From: Ulota crispa
Taxonomy: Eukaryota > Streptophyta > Bryopsida > Orthotrichales > Orthotrichaceae
Direction: 5' to 3'
DNA length: 64,000 nucleotides
NCBI GenBank assembly: GCA_963920765.1
Contig: OY987246.1
Span: 23,507,167 to 23,571,166 of the forward strand
Below, piece after piece: positions 13,207 through 23,698 of the stretch. Position 1 is the first letter of the stretch; each line of letters opens with the position of its first letter. The notes beneath the pieces are model-generated. The model was given only the letters and a program-made list of their open reading frames with translations. It searched no databases and was not told where the DNA came from. The position numbers and the translations under genes were made by a program.

Positions 13207-14672
13207 AAGTGCCTCGATGTAGTCTGTATATTCCAAAATGTGAAAAATGTATTATAAAGTGTAATTGAGGCAAAGAAAAAATCTAGTGCTGAACTTCAAT
13301 TAAGAGTCATAAATCATAATGTTATTGGTCATATTAGTAAGGTTGGATTTATCGTTGCATACGACGTTCAAAAATAATCCAACAAACCAAGAAACCAAAA
13401 GTTTACGTAATCTTTTCTTTTGCAAAATGAATAGAAAAAATGTTCGCTTGATTATTTTGATTCTGTAAGTTCCACAACTGTAATTTGTAAGTATCATGAT
13501 GTTACAAATACATTGACATCACATTTGAAGGGCTATATTTTCAATTCGGAGGGTTTGATCTTTAGGTGAAACATACTTGCGCTTTTCAAATTACAAAAAA
13601 GTTGTAATGAGTAGTTTAGAGATTAAATATCGTATAAATATTCAAAAATCAGTACAAGGTTCCTAAAAAATTCAAGATAGATGTTAGTTCCTAGCTTTAG
13701 GACCATTGTCGAATCATTAAAATCTAATTGTTTGAAAACACATATACCTTGTCTAATTAATCACCACCTTTGGATGGGATTGCAATTTCAACAGTTTTAA
13801 TTGGTTGCCTTCTTTGTACCTTTTTTGTTCTATAACATGTGAACGCATGGAACTTTGGCCTCAACTTTGCCCCCTGGTGACCTTTCAGTATAAAAAAAAA
13901 AAGCAAACTTTGTAGTACCTTTAAGGCTTTAAGCGCTGCTTTACACTAAGAGCAGATGCCAAAGGCTAGTTGAACCAATGTTTTAGCACATGAGGCCTCA
14001 AGAACAACCTCAAACAATCATCAAATAATCTTGAGTATAATAAGCATTGTTAATTTATCTTAGCCATGCCTTAAAATGAATGTTACTACAAAACTAGACT
14101 TATTGTGTTTATTTTTTATGTTTTTTGAAAACTAGTACAAAATTTCAACTTGCACCAATTTAAATAGGATACAAATGATGTGGATTTTGTAAATTAGTAT
14201 CATATGCAAGAATAGAATAAACAAGGGGTGTAAGAACTAAAACCATGTGTAACTCATGTGTTGTTGACACATTGTTCCAAGGACCAATGAATTCTTGGAA
14301 TCCAATAAATCAAGAGGTTGGAATTTTGGAATTCATAGCTCCTTTAAAACATTTCAAGTTCTAGTTCAAGAAGTTTTGGCTTGAAGTAAGTGAGATTTTG
14401 CTTCAAGAATTGGTTGGGTTCTAGTTAATGAACTTGGAATTCCAGCCCCAACAATATTTGGATGGCATAAAATATTGGATTTTAAAATCATCTACTTCTT
14501 TAATATCCTCAAGTCCTTTACAAACAAAAAAGCTATTTCCTTGACAAAATTTGCCCTTTGCAACCCAAGATATTTCTTTCACATATTAGGCTCCCTTACC
14601 AACAAAAGTTGGATAATGAAGTTGGAGTAGGACTTGTGGAGCTAGGACATGGGACAATGTGCAAACTGCCCT
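13207..14672. other. No gene recognised
   Basis: AT-rich, short open frames only. Repeated AATTC/TTGGAATT tracts near 14280-14440 hint at a decayed inverted repeat without clear ends. Confidence 0.4.
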
Positions 14673-14675
14673 TTG

Positions 14676-15194
14676 GAGCATGACCAGTGCACTACTCTAA
14701 ATGACTCACCAAATATATTAATATCTTTTGCTTAGTGAAAATTTAGAACTTGAGACTATCATCAAAAAAGTGCATAAATCATTGCTTTTAGTTATCACAA
14801 AAACATTTGGATTTGGAGATTAGACAACTAGCACAAAGCCATTTGAAAGCAACCTAAAAGCCAAAAAAACATAATGAGCCACTTCAAATCATGCTTTAGG
14901 AAAAAAAATCCACGGCAATGGCACAACAAACTTTGAAAATTTACCAAGCCATTGCCATGGATTTTTTTTCTGTAAGCATGATTTGAAGTGGCTTATTTTG
15001 TTTTTTTGCTTTGGGTTGCTTTCAAATGGCTTTGTGCTAGTTGTCTAATCTCCAAATCCATTTTTTTTTTTTGTGAAAACTCAAGGAATTGATTTATGTG
15101 CTTTTTGATGATAGTCTTAGGTTTTGATTTTTCACCAAACACAAGATAGTAATATATTTGGTGAGTCGTTTAGAGTGGTACATTGGCCATGCTC
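14676..15194. mobile_element. Tourist-like palindromic MITE, chain member 1
   Basis: Left end GAGCATGACCAGTGCAC, right end inverted (GTACATTGGCCATGCTC). Long arms fold on each other: TTAGACAACTAGCACAAAGCC on the left matches inverted on the right, and CCATTGCCATGGATTTTTTT closes the centre near 14935. It is followed by TTA (15195-15197), shared with the next element; the left flank is TTG, probably a mutated TTA. Confidence 0.7.
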
Positions 15195-15197
15195 TTA

Positions 15198-15518
15198 GAG
15201 TATCTCCATTGTTGCTCTTCTAGGATATAACACTCTTCAAGCATGGATGATAAGTGCACTAAACCTTTCATAATTTTCTTGTGGCACTCTATTCTAGCAT
15301 GTAAAAGCAATGGTCCAAAACACTATTCATTTTACATTTAGTGAACTTTACCCTCTATTTCCCTTAGTGAATGGTCAAATGACTATTTATGAGACAGATT
15401 TGAAGTGCAAGGGCCACACTTGAAGAGCAAGTGTACATATCAAGAATTCTGAAGGCCTTTCAAAAATAGATGTAATCCCTTGAAGTGTCAAGTTTGAAAT
15501 GCAACATTGGCAATGTTC
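15198..15518. mobile_element. Tourist-like MITE, chain member 2
   Basis: Starts GAGTATCTCCATTGTTGC, ends GCAACATTGGCAATGTTC, flanked on both sides by TTA (15195-15197, 15519-15521). The inverted termini plus TTA duplication fit PIF/Harbinger. The interior is non-coding and not strongly palindromic. Confidence 0.72.
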
Positions 15519-15521
15519 TTA

Positions 15522-16025
15522 GAGCATCTCTAGTGGACCCAGCAAGCAAGTTCACTATATTATGTCTTGTCTTTTTATAGACAATAAACTTTGACATAAA
15601 AAAATTGTGGTTTGAAGGGCATTGAAAATACTATTATGAAAAAGTTATAAAATCCAAGATTGAGCATTGGCTTATTTAGATATATTCCATCAAATGTTAA
15701 TTAACTTCCAAAAAAATTAAAGGTATCTCCAAAACAAGCCCAAATAAAGAAAATTCAGCCAGAAGGACGGCAATTGTTCCACCTCTTTGGCTAAATTTTC
15801 TTTACGTAGGCTTGATTTGGAGAGGCCTTTGAATGTCTTGGAAGTTAGTTAACATTTTATGGGATAATATAAACTAACCAACGCTTAAATCCAATTTTTC
15901 TAATTTTTTCATAAGAGTGTTTTCAATGCCCTTCAAATCACAAATTTTCATGTTAAAGTTTATTGTCTATTAAAAATTATGACATAATATAGCAGATTTG
16001 CTTGTTGGGTCCACTAGAGGTGCCC
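15522..16025. mobile_element. Tourist-like palindromic MITE, chain member 3
   Basis: Starts GAGCATCTCTAGTGGACCC, ends GGGTCCACTAGAGGTGCCC, with TTA on each side (15519-15521, 16026-16028). The arms extend inward (TTTGAAGGGCATTGAAAA versus TTTTCAATGCCCTTCAAA), so the whole 504 bp is a foldback centred near 15775. Confidence 0.75.
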
Positions 16026-16028
16026 TTA

Positions 16029-16436
16029 GAGCATCCTCAATCTAGCAAGTATATTGACTTTGTAACAGCACTCTCATGGTGGGTCCTAGTTTGAGAGTTG
16101 CAAACCTGGTCCAATGTACCATGTATGCAAGATGTGATCTTGAAGGGGACAACAATATCTAGCCCACATCCGGTAGTTTCAACGGCCTTCCACAGTCCTT
16201 CAAATTGCTCTGTATATTGCTGTCAAAGAAATGATGACTCTTTTGCAAGTTAGAAATAGAGATCTTGCAAAAAAAAACCAGACAAAAGCCTAACAGAAAC
16301 AAAGTTTACATTTCACACTACTGATGTGCGTTGGGTAGGAGGAACCGGTGTGCCACCCGTGTGGGGCAAGGCCATGCAACAAAGCTTAGTAATTGCCGTT
16401 AGCCAAGCTTGATGCAAGCTATGTATTGGGATGCCC
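16029..16436. mobile_element. Tourist-like MITE, chain member 4
   Basis: Directly oriented homologue of 9503-9899: starts GAGCATCCTCAATCTAG, ends ATTGGGATGCCC. Left flank TTA is shared with the previous element; right flank TAA (16437-16439). Same length class (408 versus 397 bp) with scattered substitutions, so the two copies are old relatives. Confidence 0.72.
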
Positions 16437-16439
16437 TAA

Positions 16440-16767
16440 TGCCATCAAACTCCTTCAAAGCTAGTCAACAACGTTTCCTTGCCCAAAAAATGGGCTGTGA
16501 CTGCCACAAACACATCCCACAACCCCCTCTTTCCTATGAGCAAATGTGTAGGCTTTGTTCTACAAGCATGATTTCTACCACCAAGTTTTAGTAGATGCTC
16601 CTTTGTCTAATTTAATGGAAATCTAGACCTCTTTTCCATCTAGTTTTTCAACCCAATTATATTGTATCTATTACAAAAGACAATTGTCTCACTCATACTA
16701 AATGATTGGTTATTCTAACTCCTCTCTCTTTGGTGAACAAACTCAAATTGCAATTTAGGCCAGATTT
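16440..16767. other. No gene recognised
   Basis: One short open frame (about 60 codons) of no recognisable family. Unassigned DNA between the MITE chain and the minisatellite. Confidence 0.4.
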
Positions 16768-16954
16768 CTATTAATGCGTTGTGCAAGATTTTTATTGGTG
16801 GGTTGTGCAAGATTTTTATTGGTGGGTTATGCAAGATTTCTATTGATGGGTTATGCAAGAATTCTATTAGCGGATTGTGCAAGATTTTTATTGGTGAGTT
16901 ATGCAAGATTTTTATTGGTGGGTTATGCAAGATTTCTATTGATGAGTTATGCAA
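16768..16954. repeat. 24-bp minisatellite, about 8 units
   Basis: A unit like GGTTGTGCAAGATTTTTATT plus GGTG repeats about eight times with small variants (TTTTTATTGGTG, TTTCTATTGATG, TTCTATTAGCG). The period is a multiple of three with no in-frame stops, so open frames with an 8-residue repeat appear on both strands. These are artefacts of the repeat, not evidence for a protein. It sits about 200 bp upstream of the GC-rich promoter block of the AGPase gene. Confidence 0.85.
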
Positions 16955-17136
16955 CAAGTCCCCCTTGTACCAAAGCGAATGAATCTAAACCTAGTTATAT
17001 ATTTGTCTAGTTATATATTTGTCTTGAACGATAGAAACATACTTTCAAAACCACAGTATAAATTATTGATCTAGACTTCCAAAACAATAACAACAAATTT
17101 TTTGATTCCGGAATCCGGATACTTGTGAGGTAAACC

Positions 17137-17430
17137 TTGGGGGTGCATGTCAAGAAAAAATCGGCAAGAAGGCTAGAGGAAAGATCAGCAGGACAGGTGG
17201 GGGTGACAGCAGAAACGGGCGACGCAGAATCAAGCGAGGCCCGGCGACGGCGACAGGAGGTGCCAGCGATGGCGATGGAGGCTAGGCGAGAGGCCCCCAC
17301 CGCGAAAGGCAGGCAACAGGGGCAACGGACGGTACCGGACAAACGCGGCTGCATTCTGCGGTCGGGAGAGCCCGGTCGCAGCAGGGGCGCCTCGGGAGGC
17401 TCCTTCTTGCGGGGCCCTGCATGCACTATT
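17137..17430. promoter_or_regulatory. GC- and CpG-rich block upstream of the AGPase gene
   Basis: Base composition changes abruptly from AT-rich to strongly GC-rich with many CG dinucleotides (for example GGCCCGGCGACGGCGACAGG), ending at the TATA-like element. The overlapping open frames on both strands (136 codons on +, 156 on -) have low-complexity Arg/Ala/Gly-rich content, cross the presumed TATA box and transcription start, and are best read as GC-driven artefacts. Most likely it is the proximal promoter. Confidence 0.5.
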
Positions 17431-17447
17431 GCACCTGCAGCGCTGCA

Positions 17448-17458
17448 TATATTTATAG
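17448..17458 (+). promoter_or_regulatory. TATA-box candidate of the AGPase gene
   Basis: TATATTTATAG directly follows the GC-rich block. Transcription would start about 25-40 bases downstream (roughly 17478-17495), just before a pyrimidine-rich leader with three CCACTT repeats (17502-17520). The position fits a plant core promoter; the start site itself is inferred. Confidence 0.55.
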
Positions 17459-17479
17459 TACACGGAGTCACCCACAAGG

Positions 17480-18177
17480 GTGAACACTCACATTTATCAA
17501 GGCCACTTCCACTTCCACTTCACCTCCTTGACCGCGATCCTCCATAGCAGCAGTAGACGAGGTTGACGCAGCCAGTGCTTGCGCACATTCACGAGTCTTG
17601 TACGCAGAATCATTGCAATCGTGGGCCGGTGCCACACGGGAAGTGTGTGAGCTCGGGACATTGCCAAAGCTCAGATCTTTGCTTTCTTTATTCGTCGACA
17701 CTATTGTGTAGTCTCTTCCAGCTTGCGTGCTATTTTCGCGCTCTGATCCGAGGGCCGTTGCTGCTGCAAAAATCTCGAACTTTTGAAGTGAAGGTGTGTT
17801 TTTGAAACTGCGACTTTCTCTGTTGCGAGGGAAATTGAAAATTGGTTGTGAAAAGTAGCTATGGTGAAGCGTACGCTGGGAGTGATGATGAGGAGCAGCT
17901 GGCGCGATTGTTTATGGTTTGAGTTACATTCCACCATTGCATTGGGAATCAACCCTTTTGCGAAATGGTGGGGATTTTAGTGCATTCGCTTGGTGATCGG
18001 GAGTGAACATATTGGTTGGAGCTTGTTTTCTTCTTCTGCTATCGGTTTTGGGTGTTCGCTAGATGTGGGTTCTGAGATTTTTCTTCTTTTGATTGCTTTT
18101 CAGGCTATTTTGGTAGTAGCTAAAACCGGGACAGTTGATCAAAGTTCTACCCACCGACACCGAGGACATTTATTGCA
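17480..18177 (+). other. 5' leader of the AGPase gene with a probable leader intron
   Basis: From the presumed start to 17793 there is no ATG at all. A plausible intron follows: donor AAG|GTGTG at 17794 and acceptor TTGCTTTTCAG ending at 18103. The remaining 74 bases to the start codon again lack ATG, whereas the proposed intron contains several. An AUG-free spliced leader is what efficient translation of the main frame would need, which supports this model. Exact ends are inferred. Confidence 0.5.
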
Positions 18178-20685
18178 ATGGCAGCAGCGGCAGGGATGTT
18201 CGCTTCAACGAGCTACAGCTCGGTAGGTCGCGTCGGCCTCCACTCCAGCTTCAAGGGAGACTCCAAGAAGCTCAAATCCACGGGGTACATGCCCGACTTC
18301 AGCCTGGCTCAGTTGAAGGCCAATGTTTGCCCCAAACCCAAGTTTTCCCGGAGCAAGTCCACCCGCACTCTCGATGTCTCCGCCGTGCTGGCTGAACGCC
18401 CTGTCGACACGATCGTGAAGGTGTGCTCCGAGCACGTTCTCTGATTGATCTGAGTGTTTTCAAATCGCAACGATTCTCTTAGATCTTGAGGCTGATTTGG
18501 GTGGGTTGCATCGTGGTTGCAGACTGGAGGTCAAGTCACTCGTGAGAGGGTAAGTACCCAACCGAAAGAGCGAGTGAACATGACGAAGGTGTTTTCTATT
18601 ATTCTCGGAGGTGGAGCAGGCACCAGGCTCAACCCTCTGACGCTCCGCCGAGCAAAGCCAGCGGTACGCCCTTTGCTTTTTTGGTGCTAATCACGATCAG
18701 CTAAATACGTTGTTGCAGAAGCGATCGACTTTGTTGTGTTGTTGAATCTGTTTGGGTGCGTGGGTTGCGTGACCAGGTTCCCCTCGGAGGTGGCTACCGA
18801 CTGATCGACGTGCCCATGAGCAACTGCATCAATAGCGGGATCAACAAAATCTACGTCTTGACGCAGTTCAATTCCACCTCGCTGAACCGTCACGTCGCGC
18901 GCACCTACAACTTCGGTAACGGGTGCAACTTTGGCGATGGCTACGTTGAAGTTCTGGCGGCTGCACAGCGGCCGGGCCAAGGTGGGGAGAAGTGGTTCGA
19001 AGGCACCGCGGACGCCGTCCGCCAGTACTTGTGGTTGCTGGAAGACGCCAAGAACAAAGACGTCGAGGATGTGATCATCTTGTCCGGCGATCACCTCTAC
19101 CGCATGGATTACCAAGACTTCGTCCAGGTAGAAATCCATCCCTTCTCCGCGAAACGAAACGAATCTTTTTCAATATTCCTTCTCGTGCCAATTTCTCATG
19201 TACTTTGGTGGTGTTGCAGAAGCACAAGGAATCCGGAGCCGATGTGTCGGTATCCTGTGTCCCGATGGACGACAGCCGAGCATCAGACTTCGGCTTGATG
19301 AAGATCGACGGCAAAGGTCGAATTAACGACTTCAGCGAGAAGCCGAAGGGCGATGACTTGCAATCGATGCAAGCCGACACAACGGTTTTAGGGTTGAGTG
19401 CCGAGGAGGCGAAGCAGAAACCTTATATTGCCTCCATGGGGATCTACGTGTTTAAGAAGAGCGTGCTCGCCAAGCTGCTCAAGTGGCGTTACCCCATGGC
19501 CAACGACTTCGGATCGGAGATCATTCCGCAAGCGGCGAAGGAGTTCAACGTCCACGCGTACCTTTTTAACGACTACTGGGAAGACATCGGAACCATCAAG
19601 TCGTTCTTCGATGCGAATCTGGCGCTCACCTCGCAATCGCCGGAGTTTAGCTTCTACGATGCCGCGAGGCCGATGTATACCTCGGCGCGGTACCTCCCCC
19701 CGACAAAAGTCGAGAAATGTCGAGTGATCGACTCGATCGTGTCCCATGGATGCTTTCTACGGGACTGTAGGGTTGAGAATTCGATTATCGGGGTGCGATC
19801 GAGGTTGGAATCGGGTTGTGATGTGAAGAAGGCTATGCTTATGGGGAATGACTCTTATGAGACGGATCCTGAAGCGGCGGAGTTGCTTGAAGCGGGGAAA
19901 GTGCCATTGGGAATTGGCCAGAACACCAAGCTTCGAAACTGCATTGTTGATAAGAATGCAAGAATTGGGAACAACGTCGTCATTACCAACACTGATGTGA
20001 GTACCAAACCCTAATCCTCTGTTTTGCTTCTCAGAACAGTGTCACTTTGTGAGCACTAAACCCTAATCCCCTGTTTCCCTACTTATAACCGTGCCATTTT
20101 GTCAGCGATTTGAGTGAACCGTAGCAGTGCTGTGAAGGCAGGTATACCCATACCCAACCTTTTAAGGGTTTGGGGGTACCGCTAGGTCTCGGAAAATTCA
20201 GGAAAAAAATCTGTGGGATTAGCGTTTCAAGAAGCTATCGTGATTCAGGGAACGTTATTTTTGTGCAAATAAGTATTGTAGAATATTTTATTTTAAAGGG
20301 TAAAGGTACAGCCCATAGGATCCTAAAAGTAACTGTAGACTAACCTTGTAAGAAACTGGTTGAATGTGTTCCTATACTTGTATTTGACAATCCCAATCCC
20401 AACCCTCCTAAACTAGCTCCTAAATCGACTTGTGGTAGGACTCAGCTTGTGCAAGTGACATTCATTGCTCCACTTTAGGAGTGTGTGAAGAACACCTCAA
20501 ATATAGAGTATGGCATTGGGAGGTGGTTGGCAATGAGTATGTCTACCTTACTGGGTCTCTGATGTTGCGATGTGTCTGTGCAGAATGTGTTTGAATCTGC
20601 GAAGCCAGAACTCGGCTTCTACATCCGATCCGGCATTGTGGTGGTTTGCAAAAACGCAGTCATTCCACACGGGACGGTAATTTAA
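18178..20685 (+). CDS. APL: ADP-glucose pyrophosphorylase large subunit, plastid precursor (split gene)
   Basis: Predicted to make ADP-glucose from glucose-1-phosphate and ATP for plastid starch synthesis, as the large subunit of a heterotetramer with a small subunit encoded elsewhere. Exons: 18178-18420, 18523-18663, 18777-19127, 19220-19996, 20584-20685 (stop TAA), all phase 0 with GT-AG introns of 102, 113, 92 and 587 bp; 537 residues, a normal precursor length. Residues 1 to about 70 are a Ser/Lys-rich transit peptide starting MAAAAGM. The nucleotidyltransferase domain (about 104-385) shows GGGAGTRL (R116), AKPA (K126), GDHLYRMDY (D233), EKPKG (285-289), NDFGSE and [15 protein letters not shown]. 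The C-terminal beta-helix has [26 protein letters not shown] and VDKNARIG. The last four, plus YIRSGIVV, mark the large rather than the small subunit. The start ATG is the first in the spliced leader. GC is high in exons 1-4 and falls toward the 3' end. Identity is very secure. Confidence 0.95.
20135..20550 (+). repeat. Repeat inside AGPase intron 4 (copy 1)
   Basis: About 410 bp of intron 4 is clearly homologous, in the same orientation, to 23790-24185; shared tracts include GTAGAATATTTTAT, CAATCCCAACCC and GGCATTGGGAGGTGGT. Homology stops before the intron edges, so it is a dispersed repeat or transposon fragment within the intron rather than a copy of the gene. No terminal inverted repeats are obvious. 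Confidence 0.7.
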
Positions 20686-21235
20686 ACCATTGACACAGAC
20701 ACAGATTGAGTCTTAGATCAATTCCTTCGGAGTGGACGCTCCTTCTCGAGAAATGATGAAGCGACTCTGGAGATTGTGAGACTGTGGAGCTTGTGCGAGC
20801 TTATGAAAACACCGTCATCTTGAGAGAAATATTTTGGTGTTGTTTGCTGTCATAGTGTAGCAGTAGAAGCTACTCCGCATAGCATTTCTGAATTGTACAA
20901 AGGAAGAGTGGTTGAGAAAGGGGGTTTAATATTGTAGAGAAGGAGATGAGCTCTGGCAGAAATGTATGGGTGATCCAATTTTTGAAGTGTATAGCGTGAT
21001 CAGTTGCTCTATCATACTTTTGTACCATACCTCCCTGGTTTATTGATGATGTGGACTACCTCAGTGCATTGTTGCAGAGGTGGTACGCCTTGCTCCAATT
21101 CTATGATTACTGTTTTTGTGTGGCTCAGTCTCGGTGGGTGTAGCCTTTGCTGATTCTGAATTTCACTATGGGCTCGAAGGAATTTTCATTTCGGTTGTGC
21201 TTTCTTGCTTTATGCTTGTGTATAATTAATCTTCT
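20686..21235 (+). other. Presumed 3' UTR and downstream flank of the AGPase gene
   Basis: Follows the stop codon and lacks further exon signals. Moderate GC and T-rich tracts (for example 21100-21225) fit a plant 3' UTR. No canonical AATAAA was found; an AT-rich stretch near 21220-21230 just before the next transposon is a possible polyadenylation region. The cleavage site is not determinable. Confidence 0.4.
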
Positions 21236-21467
21236 TTAACCCTTGAAGGGCCCTTGGGCTCTGGAGATATGGTATCAAATATGGTTGCAATCATTATTTA
21301 GAAGTTTGAATCAGCTAGAAATTAAGTGTTATAACCATACATATTGAAGAATTGTATGATGGTGGGTGTATAAAAAAATTTGGAAAGCCCTCACAGCAGC
21401 TCAAATATGTCTATACATACAACAATATATACGGCCACAAAGGGCTTTTGGGCCTTTCAGGGGTTAA
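21236..21467. mobile_element. TTAA-flanked MITE, 232 bp
   Basis: Starts TTAACCCTTGAAGGGCCC and ends GGGCCTTTCAGGGGTTAA, with TTAA at both edges. Short, non-coding, with inverted termini of about 18 bases. It lies immediately downstream of the AGPase gene and could bound its transcript. Confidence 0.72.
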
Positions 21468-21529
21468 GAATAACGCTATCTTTGGTGAAGACTGAATAAG
21501 CTTAGTAATAATGCAAGGTAAATTTGTAA

Positions 21530-22150
21530 GGTGCACTACCATAGTATTCACAGTACTTTAAGTTGATCTAATATTTGTGGGTTGTAGATTTTTTTAAATG
21601 ATATCTCAAGAATTCTACTTTGGTAGCACGGCTCAACCACCAAATTGCTAAGTGAGGAGTGGGAAATGGTTGTGACAAAATCCTTGGAGAAAAAGGGAGG
21701 AATGCATGCCAACCTTCTCACTACCTAAGGTAGGAGGCTCGAACTCCGTTAGGGCATTAAAACCACTCATCTCTCCAAATGAACTTTGCCAGTACATGTT
21801 CTTATTCATAGCATTTCAATAATGGTCAATGGGCGTACATTTGAGGAGATGGACGGTTTTAGAGTCCTATGACCTTTCCACTTCAAAATATCATAACTAA
21901 TTCCATAGAGCTCCAAAAAATATGAAAAAACTTGGATTAGATGCTAGTTCCTCTTGTCTTTCAATTAAAATTGACTGAAAACTATTTCAAGAAGTTCCAC
22001 CTCCCCAAGTTCAATTTCAGCCCTTAGATGGTCAGTTTATGAGCCTTTTACCTTACACATAATTCACCCAAATTAGTGTGAAAGTGTCTTTCCACTGTGC
22101 AAAGTCTTGTTAATTGAAATGACTTGTGTAGAAGATTCTTTTGATATCCA
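21530..22150 (+). repeat. Dispersed repeat interrupted by a younger MITE
   Basis: The parts before 21726 and after 22055 both resemble one continuous repeat at 54490-54850 (AAGGTGCACTA, a tract with TTGTGAC/TTGTGGTCA near the middle, and AATTCACC near the end). The element at 21728-22053 splits it. A reverse-strand fragment is at 9120-9345. No coding content. Confidence 0.5.
21728..22053. mobile_element. TA-flanked MITE with AGGTAGGAG ends (copy 1)
   Basis: Begins AGGTAGGAGGCTCGAACTCC and ends GAGCCTTTTACCT, flanked by TA on both sides (21726-21727, 22054-22055). It is closely homologous to 58630-58954, including TTCCACTTCAAAATATCATA and AAGAAGTTCCACCTCCCCAA. It interrupts an older repeat, so it is the younger of the two. 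Confidence 0.7.
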
Positions 22151-22276
22151 CATTTTACGTAACAATTGTGTACACGGCATGAGAAATTCTTTGGATATTA
22201 TGCTCCGCAGTGCTGAAGATTTGGGTCACCGCATTGCAATGCTGTTCTGCTCCAACTCTAATTCGAAATCAAGTTA

Positions 22277-22592
22277 AGGTAGGAGCATTCATAAGCGTTA
22301 GTGTTTCCATAACCGTCACCTCTGAAATCTTGAAAAATATGTGAAAATGAATAGATGTAATTACAAGGATCTACAACATGTGAACATGAAATCTTGAAAG
22401 TGGTTATGGGTATAATGGCAGTTTGCTCTTTAAAAATTCGTAACTTATTTTCACAGTATCCAAATAATACATTCAAAAATGCAAACTCATTTTTTTTCTG
22501 TTCCTCATAGGATCCTATAATTTGCTAGTTGTTTTTTTTAATAGTCATCTTGTTCAAAACCCTTAGTTTGATGTTTATGGGTGCTCCTACCT
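22277..22592. mobile_element. TA-flanked MITE with AGGTAGGAGC ends
   Basis: Starts AGGTAGGAGCATTCATAA and ends TTATGGGTGCTCCTACCT, with TA on both sides. The interior differs from its neighbour at 21728-22053, but the first nine terminal bases are the same, suggesting a shared transposase. 316 bp, non-coding. Confidence 0.6.
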
Positions 22593-22817
22593 TATGGAGT
22601 TAGTCCTGGTGTGCATTGTCTTTGGTAATTGAGAATCTCCTCAGCCTCTCTCTCTCCGGAAACCACTGAATCTTTCTTCCTCTTCTTACAAAGAAAGATC
22701 CTGAATGTCCTTTCTCTTCTAGTTGTAATGAAGGAGCTTGGAAATGTGCTCACACGTCTCGACATATGGACGTGTGTAGAATGTGTCATTTGAGAAGGTG
22801 GAATGTTCAGTACAGTA

Positions 22818-23698
22818 CAGTACCCAAAAGAACGAGTACATAACACCTTCGTATGGCATCCAAAAAAGTATGTATAACTATGTATAACAAAGAATATAAC
22901 TGACATTTCATTCTCACATTTTTAATGTGCTATCCTCATGCAATCTTGATTAAGCATATCAAATTTCAATTACTAAAACTCAAAATTCTATTTTTGGTAA
23001 ATGGTTTTGTGTCAAAATCATGGTTTTACAAGAAAGCTAATTAATAAATAGCGGTGATGAATTGTTGAGATTTGATTGTATGGATATGTAGGAGACATCC
23101 ATACGCACATCTTCCTTTCAAACAAACATTTTCAAAAAAATTCAAAATTCCTTCTGTAGAGATTTTAATGTCCAAGTGATTATGACCAAATTTAGTGAAA
23201 TATATGTTTCTTCATGGAAATTAGTTTTTGGCAAAAAAAACATATTGTCATGTTTAAAGTTACAAATGTAATCACATAGTGTATGAGTCAAATAAAAAAA
23301 ACTAATTTCCATGAAGAAATATGTATTTTACTAAATTTGGTCATGATCACCCTGACATTTAAATCTCTACATAAGGAATTTTGAATTTTTTTGGAAATGT
23401 TTGTTTGAAAGGAAAATGTGCGTGTGGATGACTCCTACATATCCATGTAATCAAATCTCAAAAATTCATCACCATTATTTATTAGTCAAATTTCTTATAA
23501 AACCATAATTTTGACACAAAATCATTTACCAAAAATAGGATTTTGGGTTTTGGTAACTGAAATTTGATATGCTTGATCTAGATTGCATGAGGATGGCATG
23601 TTACAAATGTGAGAAGGAAATGTCACTTATATTCTTTGTTATACATACTTCTTTGGATGCCATAAAAGGGTGTTATGTACTCTTTCTTTAGGGTAGTG
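22818..23698. mobile_element. Tc1/mariner-like palindromic foldback element
   Basis: 881 bp flanked by TA (22816-22817, 23699-23700). Ends CAGTACCCAAAAGAACGAG and, inverted, CACTACCCTAAAGAAAGAG. The arms are reverse complements to a centre near 23260: AGGAGACATCCATACGCAC, TTCATGGAAATTAGTTTT and ATGGTTTTACAAGAAA all recur inverted with modest divergence. No coding frame. Confidence 0.8.

Noticed and set aside
14676..16436. Tandem duplication or CRISPR-like array
   Set aside because: The four units are unrelated inside and are separated only by the 3-bp TTA target; this is serial transposon insertion.
16715..17010. Repeat proteins (KILHNPPI, ARFLLVGY type) on both strands
   Set aside because: They are translations of the 24-bp minisatellite; several frames on both strands stay open only because the period is a multiple of three.
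17007..17547. Overlapping open frames of 136 codons (+) and 156 codons (-) in the GC-rich block
   Set aside because: Low-complexity Arg/Ala/Gly-rich translations, spanning the TATA-like element and presumed transcription start; long frames are expected by chance in GC-rich DNA with few stop codons.
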